Assembly (NCBI RefSeq): GCF_001038505.1
Contig: NZ_LDPY01000001.1
Location: 1,860,001 to 1,924,000 of the forward strand
DNA length: 64,000 nucleotides
Direction: 5' to 3'
Source: Puniceibacterium sp. IMCC21224
Lineage (GTDB): Bacteria > Pseudomonadota > Alphaproteobacteria > Rhodobacterales > Rhodobacteraceae
Below are positions 39,227 to 48,749 of this stretch, piece by piece. Position 1 is the first letter of the stretch. Each line of letters begins with the position of its first letter. The position numbers were made by a program, and so were the translations under genes. The notes beneath the pieces are model-generated. The model did no database searches. It was given only the letters and a program-made list of their open reading frames with translations, and was not told the DNA's origin.

Positions 39227-40312
39227 GTGACCGCCCCTGTCCCCCGGCTTGAAATCCGCAATATCACCCGCCGGTTCGACGGTAAGGCGGTCGTGGACAA
39301 CGTATCGCTCAGCATCCTTCCCGGTGATGTCACTTGTTTGCTTGGGCCGTCCGGATGCGGCAAGTCCACAACCCTGCGAATGATCGCCGGGGTCGAGATG
39401 CAGGATGTGGGTGAAATCTACGTCGATGGTCAGCTGCTTTGCGACACGCAGTTCCGGGTGCCACCCGAGCGCCGGTCGATCGGGTTGATGTTTCAGGATT
39501 TTGCGTTGTTCCCGCATCTGAGCGTTGGCCAGAACGTGGCCTTTGGCTTGCGCGGACAAAAGGTGGATACGCGCCGCCGGGTGTCAGAATTGCTCGACAG
39601 GGTTGGTTTGCTGCATTTCATCGACGCCTATCCGCACGAGTTGTCGGGGGGCGAACAGCAGCGGGTGGCGTTGTCGAGGGCGCTGGCGCCCAGGCCGCGC
39701 GTGATGCTGATGGATGAGCCGTTCTCGGGGCTCGACAACCGGTTGCGCGATGGTATCCGGGATGAGACTTTGGCGCTGCTCAAGGAAGAGGGCACCAGCG
39801 TTCTGCTGGTCACGCACGAGCCGGAAGAGGCGATGCGCATGGCTGACGAGATTGCGCTGATGCGCGATGGTCATATCGTACAGCGTGGCGCCCCCTACAA
39901 CATCTACAACGCTCCGCTGGACAAAGAGGCTGTCGCATTCTTTAGTGATATCAATATTTTGCGTGGTAAAGTTCAAGGCGCTCTGGTTGATACCGCCTTT
40001 GGTCAGTTCCTTGCCCCCGGGGTGTCAGATGGCACCGGAGTTGAGATTGTATTTCGTCCGCAGCATGTTGGCATAGATTTTGACCGTGCAGGGCGTGGCC
40101 CCAACCCGACCGCAGTGCAGGGCGCGCCGGCGCGCGGCGTGGTCGAACGGGCCCGGTTCATGGGATCGGAAAGCCTGGTGGAATTTCGGATGGATCACGA
40201 CGAAGCCGTGCTCAAGGCGACGGTGCCGAACGTGTTTCTGCCTAAGCGGGGGACGGCGATGTGGCTGACTGTGCGCCGCGACCGCTGTTTCGTTTTTGCG
40301 GCGGCTGACTGA
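39227..40312 (+). CDS. ABC transporter ATP-binding protein, FbpC/PotA-like
   Basis: A 361-residue importer ATPase with Walker A GPSGCGKSTT, Q-loop MFQDFALFPHLSV, signature LSGGEQQRVALSRAL, Walker B VMLMDEPFSGLD, and switch His in LLVTHEPEEAM. The C-terminal 120 residues form a TOBE-type domain, as in Fe3+ and polyamine/spermidine importers. It starts with GTG 39227 with GAGG upstream. No permease or binding protein lies beside it, so it is an orphan whose substrate cannot be assigned. Confidence 0.9.
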   Translation: MTAPVPRLEIRNITRRFDGKAVVDNVSLSILPGDVTCLLGPSGCGKSTTLRMIAGVEMQDVGEIYVDGQLLCDTQFRVPPERRSIGLMFQDFALFPHLSVGQNVAFGLRGQKVDTRRRVSELLDRVGLLHFIDAYPHELSGGEQQRVALSRALAPRPRVMLMDEPFSGLDNRLRDGIRDETLALLKEEGTSVLLVTHEPEEAMRMADEIALMRDGHIVQRGAPYNIYNAPLDKEAVAFFSDINILRGKVQGALVDTAFGQFLAPGVSDGTGVEIVFRPQHVGIDFDRAGRGPNPTAVQGAPARGVVERARFMGSESLVEFRMDHDEAVLKATVPNVFLPKRGTAMWLTVRRDRCFVFAAAD

Positions 40313-40348
40313 CGCCGCAGAAGGCCAGACTTTGACCCGTTACCGCCT

Positions 40349-41008
40349 TTACCGCGCCTGATAATCGGCAAGCCGCTTGCCGGGTTCGTCGACAAACAGA
40401 CCGGGCAACGGCGACAGCTCTGCGATCCGGTCGATCCGCAGGCTGGCAAAATCGCCGGTATCTTCGTCCCAGACAATGCCGGTCCAGATACGTCCCCAGT
40501 AGTCGATATGCAGCGGGCGCACGGCATGCGCCGCTGCCTCACCGATCAACGCGATCCGCAATTTCTGACGTGCCCGGATCGCGGCTCGAAAGGCTGGCAT
40601 GTGGCGAAATCCCTGCGCGGCCTCGGCAAAGGGATACGTCGCAAAGCCAAAGCGGCCCGGCGCGGCACCGGCATCCTCGGGCAGGACGGCGTCGATTTTG
40701 GCAGACAGCGCCGCCGCCGCAGATGCCAGATCGGGCAATGTTCCTGCCCCTACAGCGGCCAGACCCAGATGCAGCGCCTCAAGTTCGGTTTGGGTCAGAT
40801 TCAGGGGGGGCAATGTGATGCTGGCATGCGCGGTATAGCCTGCGCCACGCGCGCCTGCGACGGGCACACCCGACGCGGCCAGCGTGTCCATGTCGCGATA
40901 GATCGTGCGTACTGACACGCCCAACGCGGTTGCCAGATCCTCGGCCCGGTGCAGTGATCCGTCCCGCAGTCGGGTCATGAGGGCATAGAGGCGGTCGGCG
41001 CGTTTCAT
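40349..41008 (-). CDS. YafY-type transcriptional regulator (HTH_11/WYL)
   Basis: A 219-residue DeoR-like regulator. The N-terminal HTH (MKRADRLYALMTRLRDGSLH, LGVSVRTIYRDMDTLAASG) is typical, and the C-terminal part (LHIDYWGRIWTGIVWDE) resembles a WYL domain, which senses ligands, possibly nucleotide-derived. Start 41008 was chosen by homology. TGACA-containing repeats 34-77 bases upstream probably serve for autoregulation. Confidence 0.88.
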   Translation of the reverse strand: MKRADRLYALMTRLRDGSLHRAEDLATALGVSVRTIYRDMDTLAASGVPVAGARGAGYTAHASITLPPLNLTQTELEALHLGLAAVGAGTLPDLASAAAALSAKIDAVLPEDAGAAPGRFGFATYPFAEAAQGFRHMPAFRAAIRARQKLRIALIGEAAAHAVRPLHIDYWGRIWTGIVWDEDTGDFASLRIDRIAELSPLPGLFVDEPGKRLADYQAR

Positions 41009-41041
41009 CGGGGTGATTCTCTGACTGGTTTCAGCCAATAC

Positions 41042-41085
41042 TGACAAAAACCTGTCAACTGACAACCTCTTGACAAAACCTGTGT
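41042..41085. promoter_or_regulatory. TGACA repeats upstream of the YafY-type gene
   Basis: TGACA (41042-41046) and TGTCA (41053-41057) form an inverted repeat with a 6-base spacer. TGACA recurs at 41060 and 41071, the last as TGACAAAACCTGTGT, close to the first copy TGACAAAAACCTGTCA. This looks like a double operator. Confidence 0.5.
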
Positions 41086-41209
41086 GAAAATACCCGTCGG
41101 ACGCGGCAAATAAGGCCCGTCAGGCGCTTTTCGATGCTGGCCAAAACCCTTAGATACCGGACAGAGATTTTACCGGGCCAAGGATGGCCCGCGATGTGAG
41201 GAGAGACAC

Positions 41210-41425
41210 ATGCTCAACAATATCGGCCTTCCCGGCCTTCTGCTGATTGCCGTCGTGGTGTTGGTGCTGTTCGGCCGCGGCAAGATTTCCAGCCTGATGG
41301 GCGAAGTGGGCAAAGGTATCACAGCCTTCAAAAAGGGTGTCAGCGACGGCTCCAAGGAGCTTGAGGACGAACAGGCCGAAGCGGCCAAGGACGTGACGCC
41401 CGAAACCGAGAAAGACAAGGTGTAA
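41210..41425 (+). CDS. tatA: Twin-arginine translocase subunit TatA
   Basis: A 71-residue protein with one N-terminal membrane helix ([20 protein letters not shown]) and an amphipathic helix ([19 protein letters not shown]), the classic TatA layout. It multimerises to form the pore that carries folded proteins with twin-arginine signals across the inner membrane. GGAG precedes ATG 41210. First gene of tatABC. Confidence 0.95.
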   Translation: MLNNIGLPGLLLIAVVVLVLFGRGKISSLMGEVGKGITAFKKGVSDGSKELEDEQAEAAKDVTPETEKDKV

Positions 41426-41431
41426 ACCGCC

Positions 41432-41914
41432 ATGTTCGATCTTGGCTGGACCGAGCTTCTGGTCATTGGCATCGTTGCGCTGATCGTTGTCGGCCCCAAG
41501 GATCTGCCGGTGCTGTTTCGCAACGTGGGACGGTTCATGGGCCGGGCCAAGGGCATGGCGCGCGAATTCAGCAAAGCGATGAACGACGCCGCCGATGACA
41601 GCGGCGTTCGGGATGTCGCCAAGACGTTCAAATCGGCCACCAACCCGATTGGCAGCGCGATGGACGGCATAAAGGATGCGGCAAAGTCGATGACCAACTT
41701 TGATCCCGACAGTGAAACCGGGAAATTGGCCAAGGAACGCGAGGCTGATCGCAAGAAGATCGAAGCCTCGACCGCGCGCGCCGCCGCCGACCGCAAAAAA
41801 CGCGAAGCCGAAGCCGCTGCAAAGCGCGCAGACGAGTTGGACGCCGCCCTCAGGGCCGAGACAGCGCCAACAGCAACAGCACCGACCGAACCGGTCGCAA
41901 AGGGTGACGCATGA
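41432..41914 (+). CDS. tatB: Twin-arginine translocase subunit TatB
   Basis: A 160-residue protein; [20 protein letters not shown] is the diagnostic TatB N-terminus with the conserved Glu in the membrane helix, followed by [17 protein letters not shown]. The C-terminal half is a charged, Ala/Lys-rich helix. With TatC it forms the signal-peptide receptor. It starts 7 bases after tatA and overlaps tatC by four bases (ATGA). Confidence 0.96.
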   Translation: MFDLGWTELLVIGIVALIVVGPKDLPVLFRNVGRFMGRAKGMAREFSKAMNDAADDSGVRDVAKTFKSATNPIGSAMDGIKDAAKSMTNFDPDSETGKLAKEREADRKKIEASTARAAADRKKREAEAAAKRADELDAALRAETAPTATAPTEPVAKGDA

Positions 41915-42843
41915 GCGCCAGTGACGAAATCGAGGACAGCAGCGCTCCGCTGATCGAGCATCTGGCCGAGCTGCGCACGCGTCTGATCCGCTGTGTTCTG
42001 GCATTCATCGTTGGAATCGTGCTGGCCTTTACGGTGGCCGAGCCGCTGTTGCAGTTCCTGCTGGGACCGATCGAAGAGACGCTGCGCGCGCTTGGCGATC
42101 CATCGCCGACAATGCAGTACACGTCGCCACAGGAATATCTGTTTACCCTGTTCCGCATTTCGATGGTGTTCGGGTTCGCGCTGGCGTTTCCGGTGATCTC
42201 ATATCAGATGTGGCGGTTTGTGGCGCCCGGCCTGTACAAGACGGAAAAGGGGGCGTTTCTGCCGTTCCTGGTGGCATCGCCGTTTATGTTCTTTCTTGGC
42301 GCGGCCTTTGCGCATCTTGTGGTTACTCCTCTGGCGATGGCGTTTTTCCTGGGCTTTGCTGATGTCAGCTCGATCTTTGCCAATCTTCTGGCAGCGACGG
42401 TCGACAGGCTGCCCGATGGTACCCAAGTGCCCGCCGATCTGGCGGTGGTGCCTGAAACCGTCGATGGCGTGCGCATCACCTTTTTCGGCAAGGTGAACGA
42501 GTCACTGGATATAACCCTGAAATTCATCATGGCGTTTGGTCTGTGTTTTCAGTTGCCGGTTCTGCTGACGTTGATGGGCAAAGCCGGGCTGGTCAGCGCC
42601 GCCGGTCTGGGGGCTGTGCGAAAATATGCGATGGTTGGCATTCTGTTGCTGGCCGCTGTGGTGACGCCGCCGGATGTGACGACTCAGCTGATCCTGTTTG
42701 CCGTGGTCTATGGTTTGTACGAGATTTCGATTTTCCTGGTGCGCTATGTCGAAAGGGCGCGGGAAAAACGGATGCGGGCCGAAGGCACCTGGTTCGAGGA
42801 TGACGAAGACGAAGATCCAGAAGCCGAGGACAAGACCCCGTGA
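41911..42843 (+). CDS. tatC: Twin-arginine translocase subunit TatC
   Basis: Six-helix membrane receptor for twin-arginine signal peptides. [18 protein letters not shown] and [20 protein letters not shown] are signatures. At 310 residues it is longer than the E. coli protein (258); part of the extra length is an insert of about 35 residues in the periplasmic loop before the [12 protein letters not shown] helix ([20 protein letters not shown]), and the rest an acidic C-terminal tail ([11 protein letters not shown]). The insert is, as I recall, usual in Rhodobacteraceae. Confidence 0.96.
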   Translation: MSASDEIEDSSAPLIEHLAELRTRLIRCVLAFIVGIVLAFTVAEPLLQFLLGPIEETLRALGDPSPTMQYTSPQEYLFTLFRISMVFGFALAFPVISYQMWRFVAPGLYKTEKGAFLPFLVASPFMFFLGAAFAHLVVTPLAMAFFLGFADVSSIFANLLAATVDRLPDGTQVPADLAVVPETVDGVRITFFGKVNESLDITLKFIMAFGLCFQLPVLLTLMGKAGLVSAAGLGAVRKYAMVGILLLAAVVTPPDVTTQLILFAVVYGLYEISIFLVRYVERAREKRMRAEGTWFEDDEDEDPEAEDKTP

Positions 42844-43679
42844 GCAAACCATTGAAACGTATCGCAGAGGCGCTGGAACGGATGGCTCCGGCGCCGCTGA
42901 AAGCGCCGGATTTCGACGCGGCAGACGCCTTTGTCTGGCATGTCGCCCCCGACCGGCTGGAGCCGGTGCCAAAGGTGTCGCGCGTGGATATCTCGTTGTT
43001 GATCGGGGTCAACCGCAGCCGTGATACGCTGCTGGCCAATACCGAACAATTCGCCCGTGGCCTGCCTGCGAACAACGCCCTGCTTTGGGGTGCGCGGGGC
43101 ATGGGGAAATCCAGCCTTGTCAAGGCGGTACATGCCGAAGTGCTGACGCGCGGCCATGCGCTCAAGATTGTGGAACTTCAGCGCGAGGATTTGCCAACCG
43201 TCGCGCGTCTGCTCAACCTGCTGCGGGCGTCGTCTGAGCGGTTCGTGCTGTTTTGCGACGATCTGTCATTTTCGAACGACGATCAGCATTACAAAAGCCT
43301 CAAGGCGGTGCTGGACGGCGGCATTGAAGGGCGTCCCGAGAATGTGGTGTTCTATGCCACCTCGAACCGTCGCCACCTTATGCCGCGCGATATGATCGAA
43401 AATGAACGGTCATCCGCGATTAGTCCGGCTGAGGCGGTTGAGGAAAAGGTTTCGCTGTCAGACCGTTTCGGACTGTGGCTTGGGTTTCATCCCTGCACAC
43501 AGGACGATTATCTGGCGATGATTCAAGGGTATTGCGACGCCTATGGGCTGCGGATTTCCGAAGATCGTCTGCGCGCCGAAGCAATTGAGTGGCAGGCGAC
43601 GCGCGGATCGCGATCTGGCCGGGTGGCCTGGCAGTTCTTTACCGACCTGGCGGGTCGGGAAGGGTTGGCTATCCAGTAA
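42840..43679 (+). CDS. DUF815 family AAA-type ATPase
   Basis: A 279-residue P-loop ATPase with Walker A WGARGMGKSSL, Walker B FVLFCDDLSFS and sensor-like ATSNRRHLMPRDM, matching DUF815. It starts with GTG in the overlap GTGA with tatC, so it is the fourth gene of the tat operon by position. No role in export is established; family function is unknown. Confidence 0.9.
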   Translation: MSKPLKRIAEALERMAPAPLKAPDFDAADAFVWHVAPDRLEPVPKVSRVDISLLIGVNRSRDTLLANTEQFARGLPANNALLWGARGMGKSSLVKAVHAEVLTRGHALKIVELQREDLPTVARLLNLLRASSERFVLFCDDLSFSNDDQHYKSLKAVLDGGIEGRPENVVFYATSNRRHLMPRDMIENERSSAISPAEAVEEKVSLSDRFGLWLGFHPCTQDDYLAMIQGYCDAYGLRISEDRLRAEAIEWQATRGSRSGRVAWQFFTDLAGREGLAIQ

Positions 43680-43680
43680 T

Positions 43681-43721
43681 ATCACTTTGCGCGCTGGAAC
43701 AAATCCAGCGCGCAAAGTGAT
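43681..43721. terminator. 18-bp perfect palindrome between convergent genes
   Basis: ATCACTTTGCGCGCTGGA (43681-43698) pairs without mismatch with TCCAGCGCGCAAAGTGAT (43704-43721) around ACAAA. It lies between the stop codons of the DUF815 gene and the nlpD-like gene and has no T-run; a bidirectional terminator or transcript-end stabiliser. Confidence 0.7.
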
Positions 43722-43738
43722 GGCGCCAGATGAATTTC

Positions 43739-44950
43739 TTACTGAAGATATTTCAGGGGATCGACGCTGTCGAACCCGTCGCGCACTTCGAAGTGCATCC
43801 GCGTGGGATCGCCGGCAAGCACCTTGCCGATGGTCTGCCCACGGCTGACAGCGTCGCCTTTTTTTACGGTCAGACTGTCGATATGGGTATAGACCGTTAG
43901 CAGGTTGTCGGGATGTTTGATCACCACAATCGGCACATTGTCGGTGTTGGTGGTGATCGCTGCGACTGAACCCGAGGCCGCCGCCTTGACCGCAGTGCCT
44001 GCCGACGCAGAGATATCGATGCCGTCGTTGCGACCCTTGGAATATTCGCGGATGATGTTGCCCTGAACCGGATAGGACATTCGCGCATTGCTGCTGGCGG
44101 TTTGCTTGCCGATGTCGGGCTTTGGGATCGCTGGGGCCGGGGTAGAGGCGGCGGGCGGTGTCTCGATCGGTAGCGGCCGCGATGCACTTGGCGGCACTGG
44201 CGTGATCGAGCCCTGACCAGGGGCGGGGCTCGACTCGACTTCGGCGACGACGGGCGTGCGGCGCTCACTACCGGGCAGAGTGACGGGGATCAGCAGATAC
44301 TGGCCTTCGCGGATCGCAAAGTCCGAACCAAGCCCATTCCAGTCAGCCAGCGCGCGCGGGGTGACGTTGTAAAGCCGCGCGATAGTAAAGGCGGTCTCGC
44401 CACGCTTGACTTGATGGCGCACCGGCTCGACTCCGCCGGGCATGGTGGCCGGAGGCGTTGCAGGCGCCGCAGCGGTCGTCGAGGCGGGCGCTCGCTCAAT
44501 CGCGCTTGACGCCAGTTCGGTGATGTCGATCTGGCCCGCCGGGCGGATCACGTCATTGGCGGGGGGCGGTGCGATTGCAGAACCGGCATCGACACGGCGC
44601 GGCAGGGCGATGATCTCACCCGCGCGCAGGTTGTCGTCGGTCTTGAGGCCGTTGAAGGCGGCGATTTCTGACACGGGCAGGCCGACACGCGCGGCAAGGC
44701 TGGTCACTGAATCACCGCGTTGAGCGACAGCGACCTGATAATTCGGGTAGCTGAGAATGCCGCGACTGTCAGGCGCCGGGCGCGACTCCGTGGCATTGCG
44801 CGCCGCCTGCGACGTATCAACCGAACCACCCATCCTCCCGCGCAGGTCAAAATCCAGCGGCTCTGAGGAACATGCCGCCAGAGACATCACAACCAGCGTC
44901 GAACCGCAAAGCAGCAGCGAAGATCGGGTACGGGGGGTCACTTGGGTCAT
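43739..44950 (-). CDS. nlpD: NlpD-like lipoprotein, LysM plus degenerate LytM (M23)
   Basis: A 403-residue lipoprotein (lipobox LAAC, Cys about 27). Two LysM domains lie at about 72-115 (VAVAQRGDSVTSLAARVG) and 185-230 (VKRGETAFTIARLYNV), then a Pro/Ala-rich linker, then an M23/LytM domain at 305-400. In active M23 enzymes the first metal ligand is the His of HxGID; here it reads NDGIDISASAGTA, so metal binding is lost, as in NlpD/EnvC activators of cell-wall amidases. VYTHIDSL and MHFEVRDG remain. It likely activates septal amidases. It lies next to pcm and surE, the usual nlpD setting. Confidence 0.88.
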   Translation of the reverse strand: MTQVTPRTRSSLLLCGSTLVVMSLAACSSEPLDFDLRGRMGGSVDTSQAARNATESRPAPDSRGILSYPNYQVAVAQRGDSVTSLAARVGLPVSEIAAFNGLKTDDNLRAGEIIALPRRVDAGSAIAPPPANDVIRPAGQIDITELASSAIERAPASTTAAAPATPPATMPGGVEPVRHQVKRGETAFTIARLYNVTPRALADWNGLGSDFAIREGQYLLIPVTLPGSERRTPVVAEVESSPAPGQGSITPVPPSASRPLPIETPPAASTPAPAIPKPDIGKQTASSNARMSYPVQGNIIREYSKGRNDGIDISASAGTAVKAAASGSVAAITTNTDNVPIVVIKHPDNLLTVYTHIDSLTVKKGDAVSRGQTIGKVLAGDPTRMHFEVRDGFDSVDPLKYLQ

Positions 44951-45018
44951 CTCGATGTCCTCTGGCGCGTCCCTTGTTTCGGCGCGGATGCCGGGACGTC
45001 TTGGAGTAAATTTCGGCG

Positions 45019-45663
45019 TCAGCTGTCCTTGCCCAGACCTTCCACCAGCGGCACAAAGCGCACGGGGCGCAGTTCATCATAGTCGAAACCCGTTTCAGAT
45101 CGCGTGACCCGGATCAGGCTTTGTACTGTGTCCGACTGACCCACGGGCAGTACCATGATACCGCCGATTTTCAACTGGGCCAAGAGGGGGCCGGGCGGGT
45201 CTTCCGCAGCGGCAGTGACCAGAATCCGATCAAACGGCGCCTGATCGGGCAGCCCGTGTGATCCGTCTGCGGTAAAGGCGGTAATATTGTTCAGGCTAAG
45301 AGTATCGAACACGGCGCGCGCCTCGCGCACCAAACGCATGTGACGGTCAACGGTGTAGACACGGCGCGCCAGACACGACAGGATTGCCGCCTGATATCCC
45401 GATCCGGTTCCAACCTCGAGCACCTTGTCACGGCTGGTGATTTTCAGCGCCTGTGTCATCAGCCCCACGACCGAGGGTTGCGAAATGGTCTGACCGCAGG
45501 CAATCGGCAGCGGCATGTCATCGTAGGCGCGTTCAGCGAAATAGCCACGGATGAACGGACCGCGGTCGATTTTTTCCATAGCAGACAGCACGGCGTGATC
45601 GGTCACGCCCTTGGAGCGGAGCGCATAGAGGAACTGCATCTTGCGTTCCGCGTCCTCGATCAT
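45019..45663 (-). CDS. pcm: Protein-L-isoaspartate O-methyltransferase
   Basis: Repairs isoaspartyl residues in aged proteins using SAM. 214 residues; [20 protein letters not shown] is the SAM-binding motif, [21 protein letters not shown] is the family signature before it, and GGIMVLPVG follows. The start was put at 45663 ([16 protein letters not shown]), 17 bases past the end of surE. Order surE-pcm-nlpD is a common stationary-phase survival cluster. Confidence 0.95.
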   Translation of the reverse strand: MIEDAERKMQFLYALRSKGVTDHAVLSAMEKIDRGPFIRGYFAERAYDDMPLPIACGQTISQPSVVGLMTQALKITSRDKVLEVGTGSGYQAAILSCLARRVYTVDRHMRLVREARAVFDTLSLNNITAFTADGSHGLPDQAPFDRILVTAAAEDPPGPLLAQLKIGGIMVLPVGQSDTVQSLIRVTRSETGFDYDELRPVRFVPLVEGLGKDS

Positions 45664-45679
45664 GGGCGGCGGTTCCGGG

Positions 45680-46465
45680 TCATGACAGCGCTTTGTCCAG
45701 GGTTGGCAGGGCGTCATGCGCCGTCAGATCCGCGCGCATCGGAGTGATCGAGATATAGCCGTCCAGATTGACCTGTGCGTCCGCGCCGTCCTGTGTCGGT
45801 GCGCGCTGATCGCCGCCCCGAATCCACAAAAACCGACGCCCCGACGGCGAAATCTGTGGTTCGGTCGAAAAACAGGTGCCCTGACGCAGGCCCTGCGGCG
45901 CGGCGCGGGTGCCTTTCACAGCATTGGCAGGCACAGGCGGGAAATTGACGTTATAAAACAGCCGATATGGCGTTGCAGCAGAGTCGGTGTGATCAAGAAT
46001 GCTGCGAATGGTGGCAGCGCCGTGCTGGCGGGCGGCTTCGAACGGATCGTCAAGCTGTGCGTTGTCGGGGCCGTAATATTGCGACAGGGCAATGGCGGGA
46101 AGACCCTGAAGCGCGGCCTCCATCGCGCCGCCAAGCGTGCCGGAATAGAGTGCATTCTCGGCCGAGTTGTTGCCACGGTTGACACCGGACAGCACCAGAT
46201 CCGGTTGCGCGTCCTTTAGCACGTCATGCAGCGCGACCAGCACACAATCAGCCGGGCTGCCTTCGGCGGCAAAACGGCGCGGGGCCAGTTCCGCAACCAT
46301 CATCGGGCGGGTGTAGCTGATGCAATGGCCAACGCCGGATTGCTCGAACGCGGGGGCCACGGTCCAGACTTCGCCGTCGGGGCCCGCCAGATCTGTGGCG
46401 ATTTCGGTCAGGACCTCAAGGCCCGGCGCGTTGATGCCGTCGTCGTTTGTGATGAGAATGCGCAT
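45680..46465 (-). CDS. surE: 5'/3'-nucleotidase SurE
   Basis: Metal-dependent nucleotide phosphatase linked to stationary-phase survival. 261 residues beginning [16 protein letters not shown], where the DD pair binds metal; [22 protein letters not shown] is the second signature and [12 protein letters not shown] the C-terminal one. Start 46465 is fixed by the N-terminal motif. It is followed directly by pcm. Confidence 0.96.
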   Translation of the reverse strand: MRILITNDDGINAPGLEVLTEIATDLAGPDGEVWTVAPAFEQSGVGHCISYTRPMMVAELAPRRFAAEGSPADCVLVALHDVLKDAQPDLVLSGVNRGNNSAENALYSGTLGGAMEAALQGLPAIALSQYYGPDNAQLDDPFEAARQHGAATIRSILDHTDSAATPYRLFYNVNFPPVPANAVKGTRAAPQGLRQGTCFSTEPQISPSGRRFLWIRGGDQRAPTQDGADAQVNLDGYISITPMRADLTAHDALPTLDKALS

Positions 46466-46663
46466 GAAGCCGCCCGTTTGTGCCTGCTGGCTTCGTGCAT
46501 ATGCGAGCATGCGCCGGGGGGCAAGCCGGGCAGGGAGATGCGGGCCCCAGGTGTGGCACAGGGGGCGATGTTGCCTTCAGGATCGGCGTGCTGACCGCCG
46601 GGGTCCGGTCGGATGTCGTGATCCGGTCGCTGTGTCGACATCAACGCATGCAGCACATTGGCG

Positions 46664-48085
46664 CTAAGGTGTCAGCGCCGGGAAGGTAACGGTGACGCAC
46701 AGGCCGGGCGCGTTGTCCGATAAGGCGATCGTGGCGTTGTGTCGGTCCGCGACTGCCTTGGCCAGCGCGAGGCCAAGGCCGCTGCCAGTGTCGCTGCGCG
46801 GTGCGCTGCCGCGAAAGAACGGATCGAACACTCGTTCCCGGTCGTCGGGCGGAATGCCGGGGCCGTTGTCAGAAACTGTCAGTGTCACCGCGCCGGTGTC
46901 CCGCGTCAGCGCCACAGTCAGCGCCGCGCCAGGTGGCGTGTGGGTCACCGCGTTCTGCAACAGGTTGACCAGCATCTGCGTCAGCATCTGCGCGTCGCCT
47001 GCCACCATGAATTTGGTTGGTATGGCAGGGGTCAGGGTCAGCGTTTGGTTGTTGTCCTCGGCCACGGCGCGAAATGTCTCGGCCAGATCGGCCACCAGCG
47101 GGCCAAGATCCATCGGTGTCACACCCTTGTCACTGCCATGCGCCTCGATCCGCAGAATACGCAGGATCGTCTCAAAGGTGGTGTTGAGGCTGGCCAGATC
47201 CTCTTGCGAACTGTCGAGCGCTGCGCGCGGATCGCGACCGGCATCAAGCGCGCGCGTGGCCTCTTCCAACCCCAGATAGGCGCGGGCCAGCGGCGTCTTG
47301 AGGTCATGCGCGATGGCGGCAGCACTGGCGCGGGTCGAGGTCATCAGTTTTGACAACCGGTCCAGATGGGTGTTCATCCGCCGCGAAATCCGGTCGATCT
47401 GGTCATTGTCGGGCGATACGGTCAGCCGTGCGGCCATGTTGCCCTGCGATACCTGATCGAGTGTGACCTCCATCCCCTGCAATTTTCGCAGGGATTGGCG
47501 GCTGATGAGATAGCCAGTGGTCAGGATCGCCACCAGCACCAGAGCGCCACTCAGCAGCAGGGCGCGCAGTAGCGTCTGCTCTGTCGTCTCAACCAGATCA
47601 AGGCTGCGACCTACGACCAGCGTGGTACCCGACAGGGCCATGGACGTGATATAATAGGGTTGGCGTCCATAGGTCTGATACCGCCCGCTTTCAGTGCGGT
47701 GGCCCATGGTCAGTACCTCGCGCGACCAGCCCAGCACATCCGGCGCGGTCGAGATATTGCCAGCCAGCCGCGCGCCCGTGCGATCAAATAGGGCAGCAGC
47801 GCGCGGACTGGCGGCGTCGTCAAACGCCTCTAGCCGCGTCAGTGCGCTGCGCAGGGCGGCGGGGCCACTGTCCTGCAGGATGGCGTTGAACAGCAGTTGT
47901 TCTTGCCGGATCTGGCTTTGAAGGACGCCGATCATCGTTGATTGCACGTAGAAATACGCCGAAGCCCCGGTGGCGCCCAACACAACCAGAACGATGCCTG
48001 CCGACAGCAGCGCGCCCTTGAATGCCGCACCCGACAGGACATTGCCGGGCAGCAGACGGGCAGACAGGGATCTAACGCGGGCCAT
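46664..48085 (-). CDS. Sensor histidine kinase (EnvZ-like)
   Basis: A 473-residue membrane kinase. The first helix is near 20-45 (GALLSAGIVLVVLGATGASA), a periplasmic sensor of about 120 residues follows, then a second helix (LLRALLLSGALVLVAILTTG) and HAMP. The HisKA H-box is AAAIAHDLKTPLARA, the N-box LLQNAVTHTPPG, the G1 box SDNGPGIPPD and the G2 box GSGLGLALAKAVADRH. All catalytic motifs are present. It overlaps the response regulator gene by 14 bases. Signal unknown. Confidence 0.92.
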   Translation of the reverse strand: MARVRSLSARLLPGNVLSGAAFKGALLSAGIVLVVLGATGASAYFYVQSTMIGVLQSQIRQEQLLFNAILQDSGPAALRSALTRLEAFDDAASPRAAALFDRTGARLAGNISTAPDVLGWSREVLTMGHRTESGRYQTYGRQPYYITSMALSGTTLVVGRSLDLVETTEQTLLRALLLSGALVLVAILTTGYLISRQSLRKLQGMEVTLDQVSQGNMAARLTVSPDNDQIDRISRRMNTHLDRLSKLMTSTRASAAAIAHDLKTPLARAYLGLEEATRALDAGRDPRAALDSSQEDLASLNTTFETILRILRIEAHGSDKGVTPMDLGPLVADLAETFRAVAEDNNQTLTLTPAIPTKFMVAGDAQMLTQMLVNLLQNAVTHTPPGAALTVALTRDTGAVTLTVSDNGPGIPPDDRERVFDPFFRGSAPRSDTGSGLGLALAKAVADRHNATIALSDNAPGLCVTVTFPALTP

Positions 48086-48749
48086 GTAACGAATAGCCCG
48101 AGTTGCGCAGGGTGTGCAGCAGTGGCACGTCAAACGGCTTGTCAATCTTGGCGCGCAGGCGGCTGATGTGGGTTTCGACGACGGTGGTGCCGGGTTCAAA
48201 GTTAAAGTTCCAGACCCTCTCGAGCAGCATGGTGCGGGTCACGACGCGCCCGGCGTTGCGCATCAGAACTTCGAGCAGGGAAAATTCCTTGGACTGAAGT
48301 TCGATCACCGTGCCCTGCCGTTCAGCGGTCCGGGTCAGCAGATCCAGCGTAAGGTCATGCACGGTAAGGCTTGTGACCTCGCTCTGGTCCTTCTGCCTGC
48401 GTGTGGTCGCGGCCATCCGCGCCAGAAGTTCCGAGAAATGGAACGGTTTGACCAGATAATCGTCACCGCCTGCCGCCAGCCCCTCGACCCGGTCATCGAC
48501 ATCTCCCATGGCTGACAGAAAGATCACCGGGATATCCTTGCGCGCGGCCCGCAGCGCCTTGAGCACCGACAACCCGTCCATGCCGGGCATCATCCGATCA
48601 AGAATGGCAAGGTCGGGGGTGTTATAGAGGCAAAAGCTCAGTGCATCGCGGCCATCGGCGACATGTTCGACATTGTGTCCATGTTCGGCCAGACCCGAGG
48701 TGATGTAATCGGCCATCTTGAGATCGTCTTCGGCAAGAAGAATATGCAC
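48072..48749 (-). CDS. OmpR-family response regulator
   Basis: A 225-residue regulator. The receiver has acidic residues in LLAEDDLKMA, the phosphoacceptor Asp in AILDRMMPGMDG, Thr/Ser in IFLSAMG and Lys in LVKPFHFSELLAR. The C-terminal winged helix contains LQSKEFSLLEVLMRNAGRVV and VVETHISRLRAKID. The GTG at 48749 is taken as start because the receiver begins at VHILLAEDD; the frame is open 52 codons further up without similarity. Cognate of the overlapping kinase. Confidence 0.92.
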   Translation of the reverse strand: MHILLAEDDLKMADYITSGLAEHGHNVEHVADGRDALSFCLYNTPDLAILDRMMPGMDGLSVLKALRAARKDIPVIFLSAMGDVDDRVEGLAAGGDDYLVKPFHFSELLARMAATTRRQKDQSEVTSLTVHDLTLDLLTRTAERQGTVIELQSKEFSLLEVLMRNAGRVVTRTMLLERVWNFNFEPGTTVVETHISRLRAKIDKPFDVPLLHTLRNSGYSLHGPR

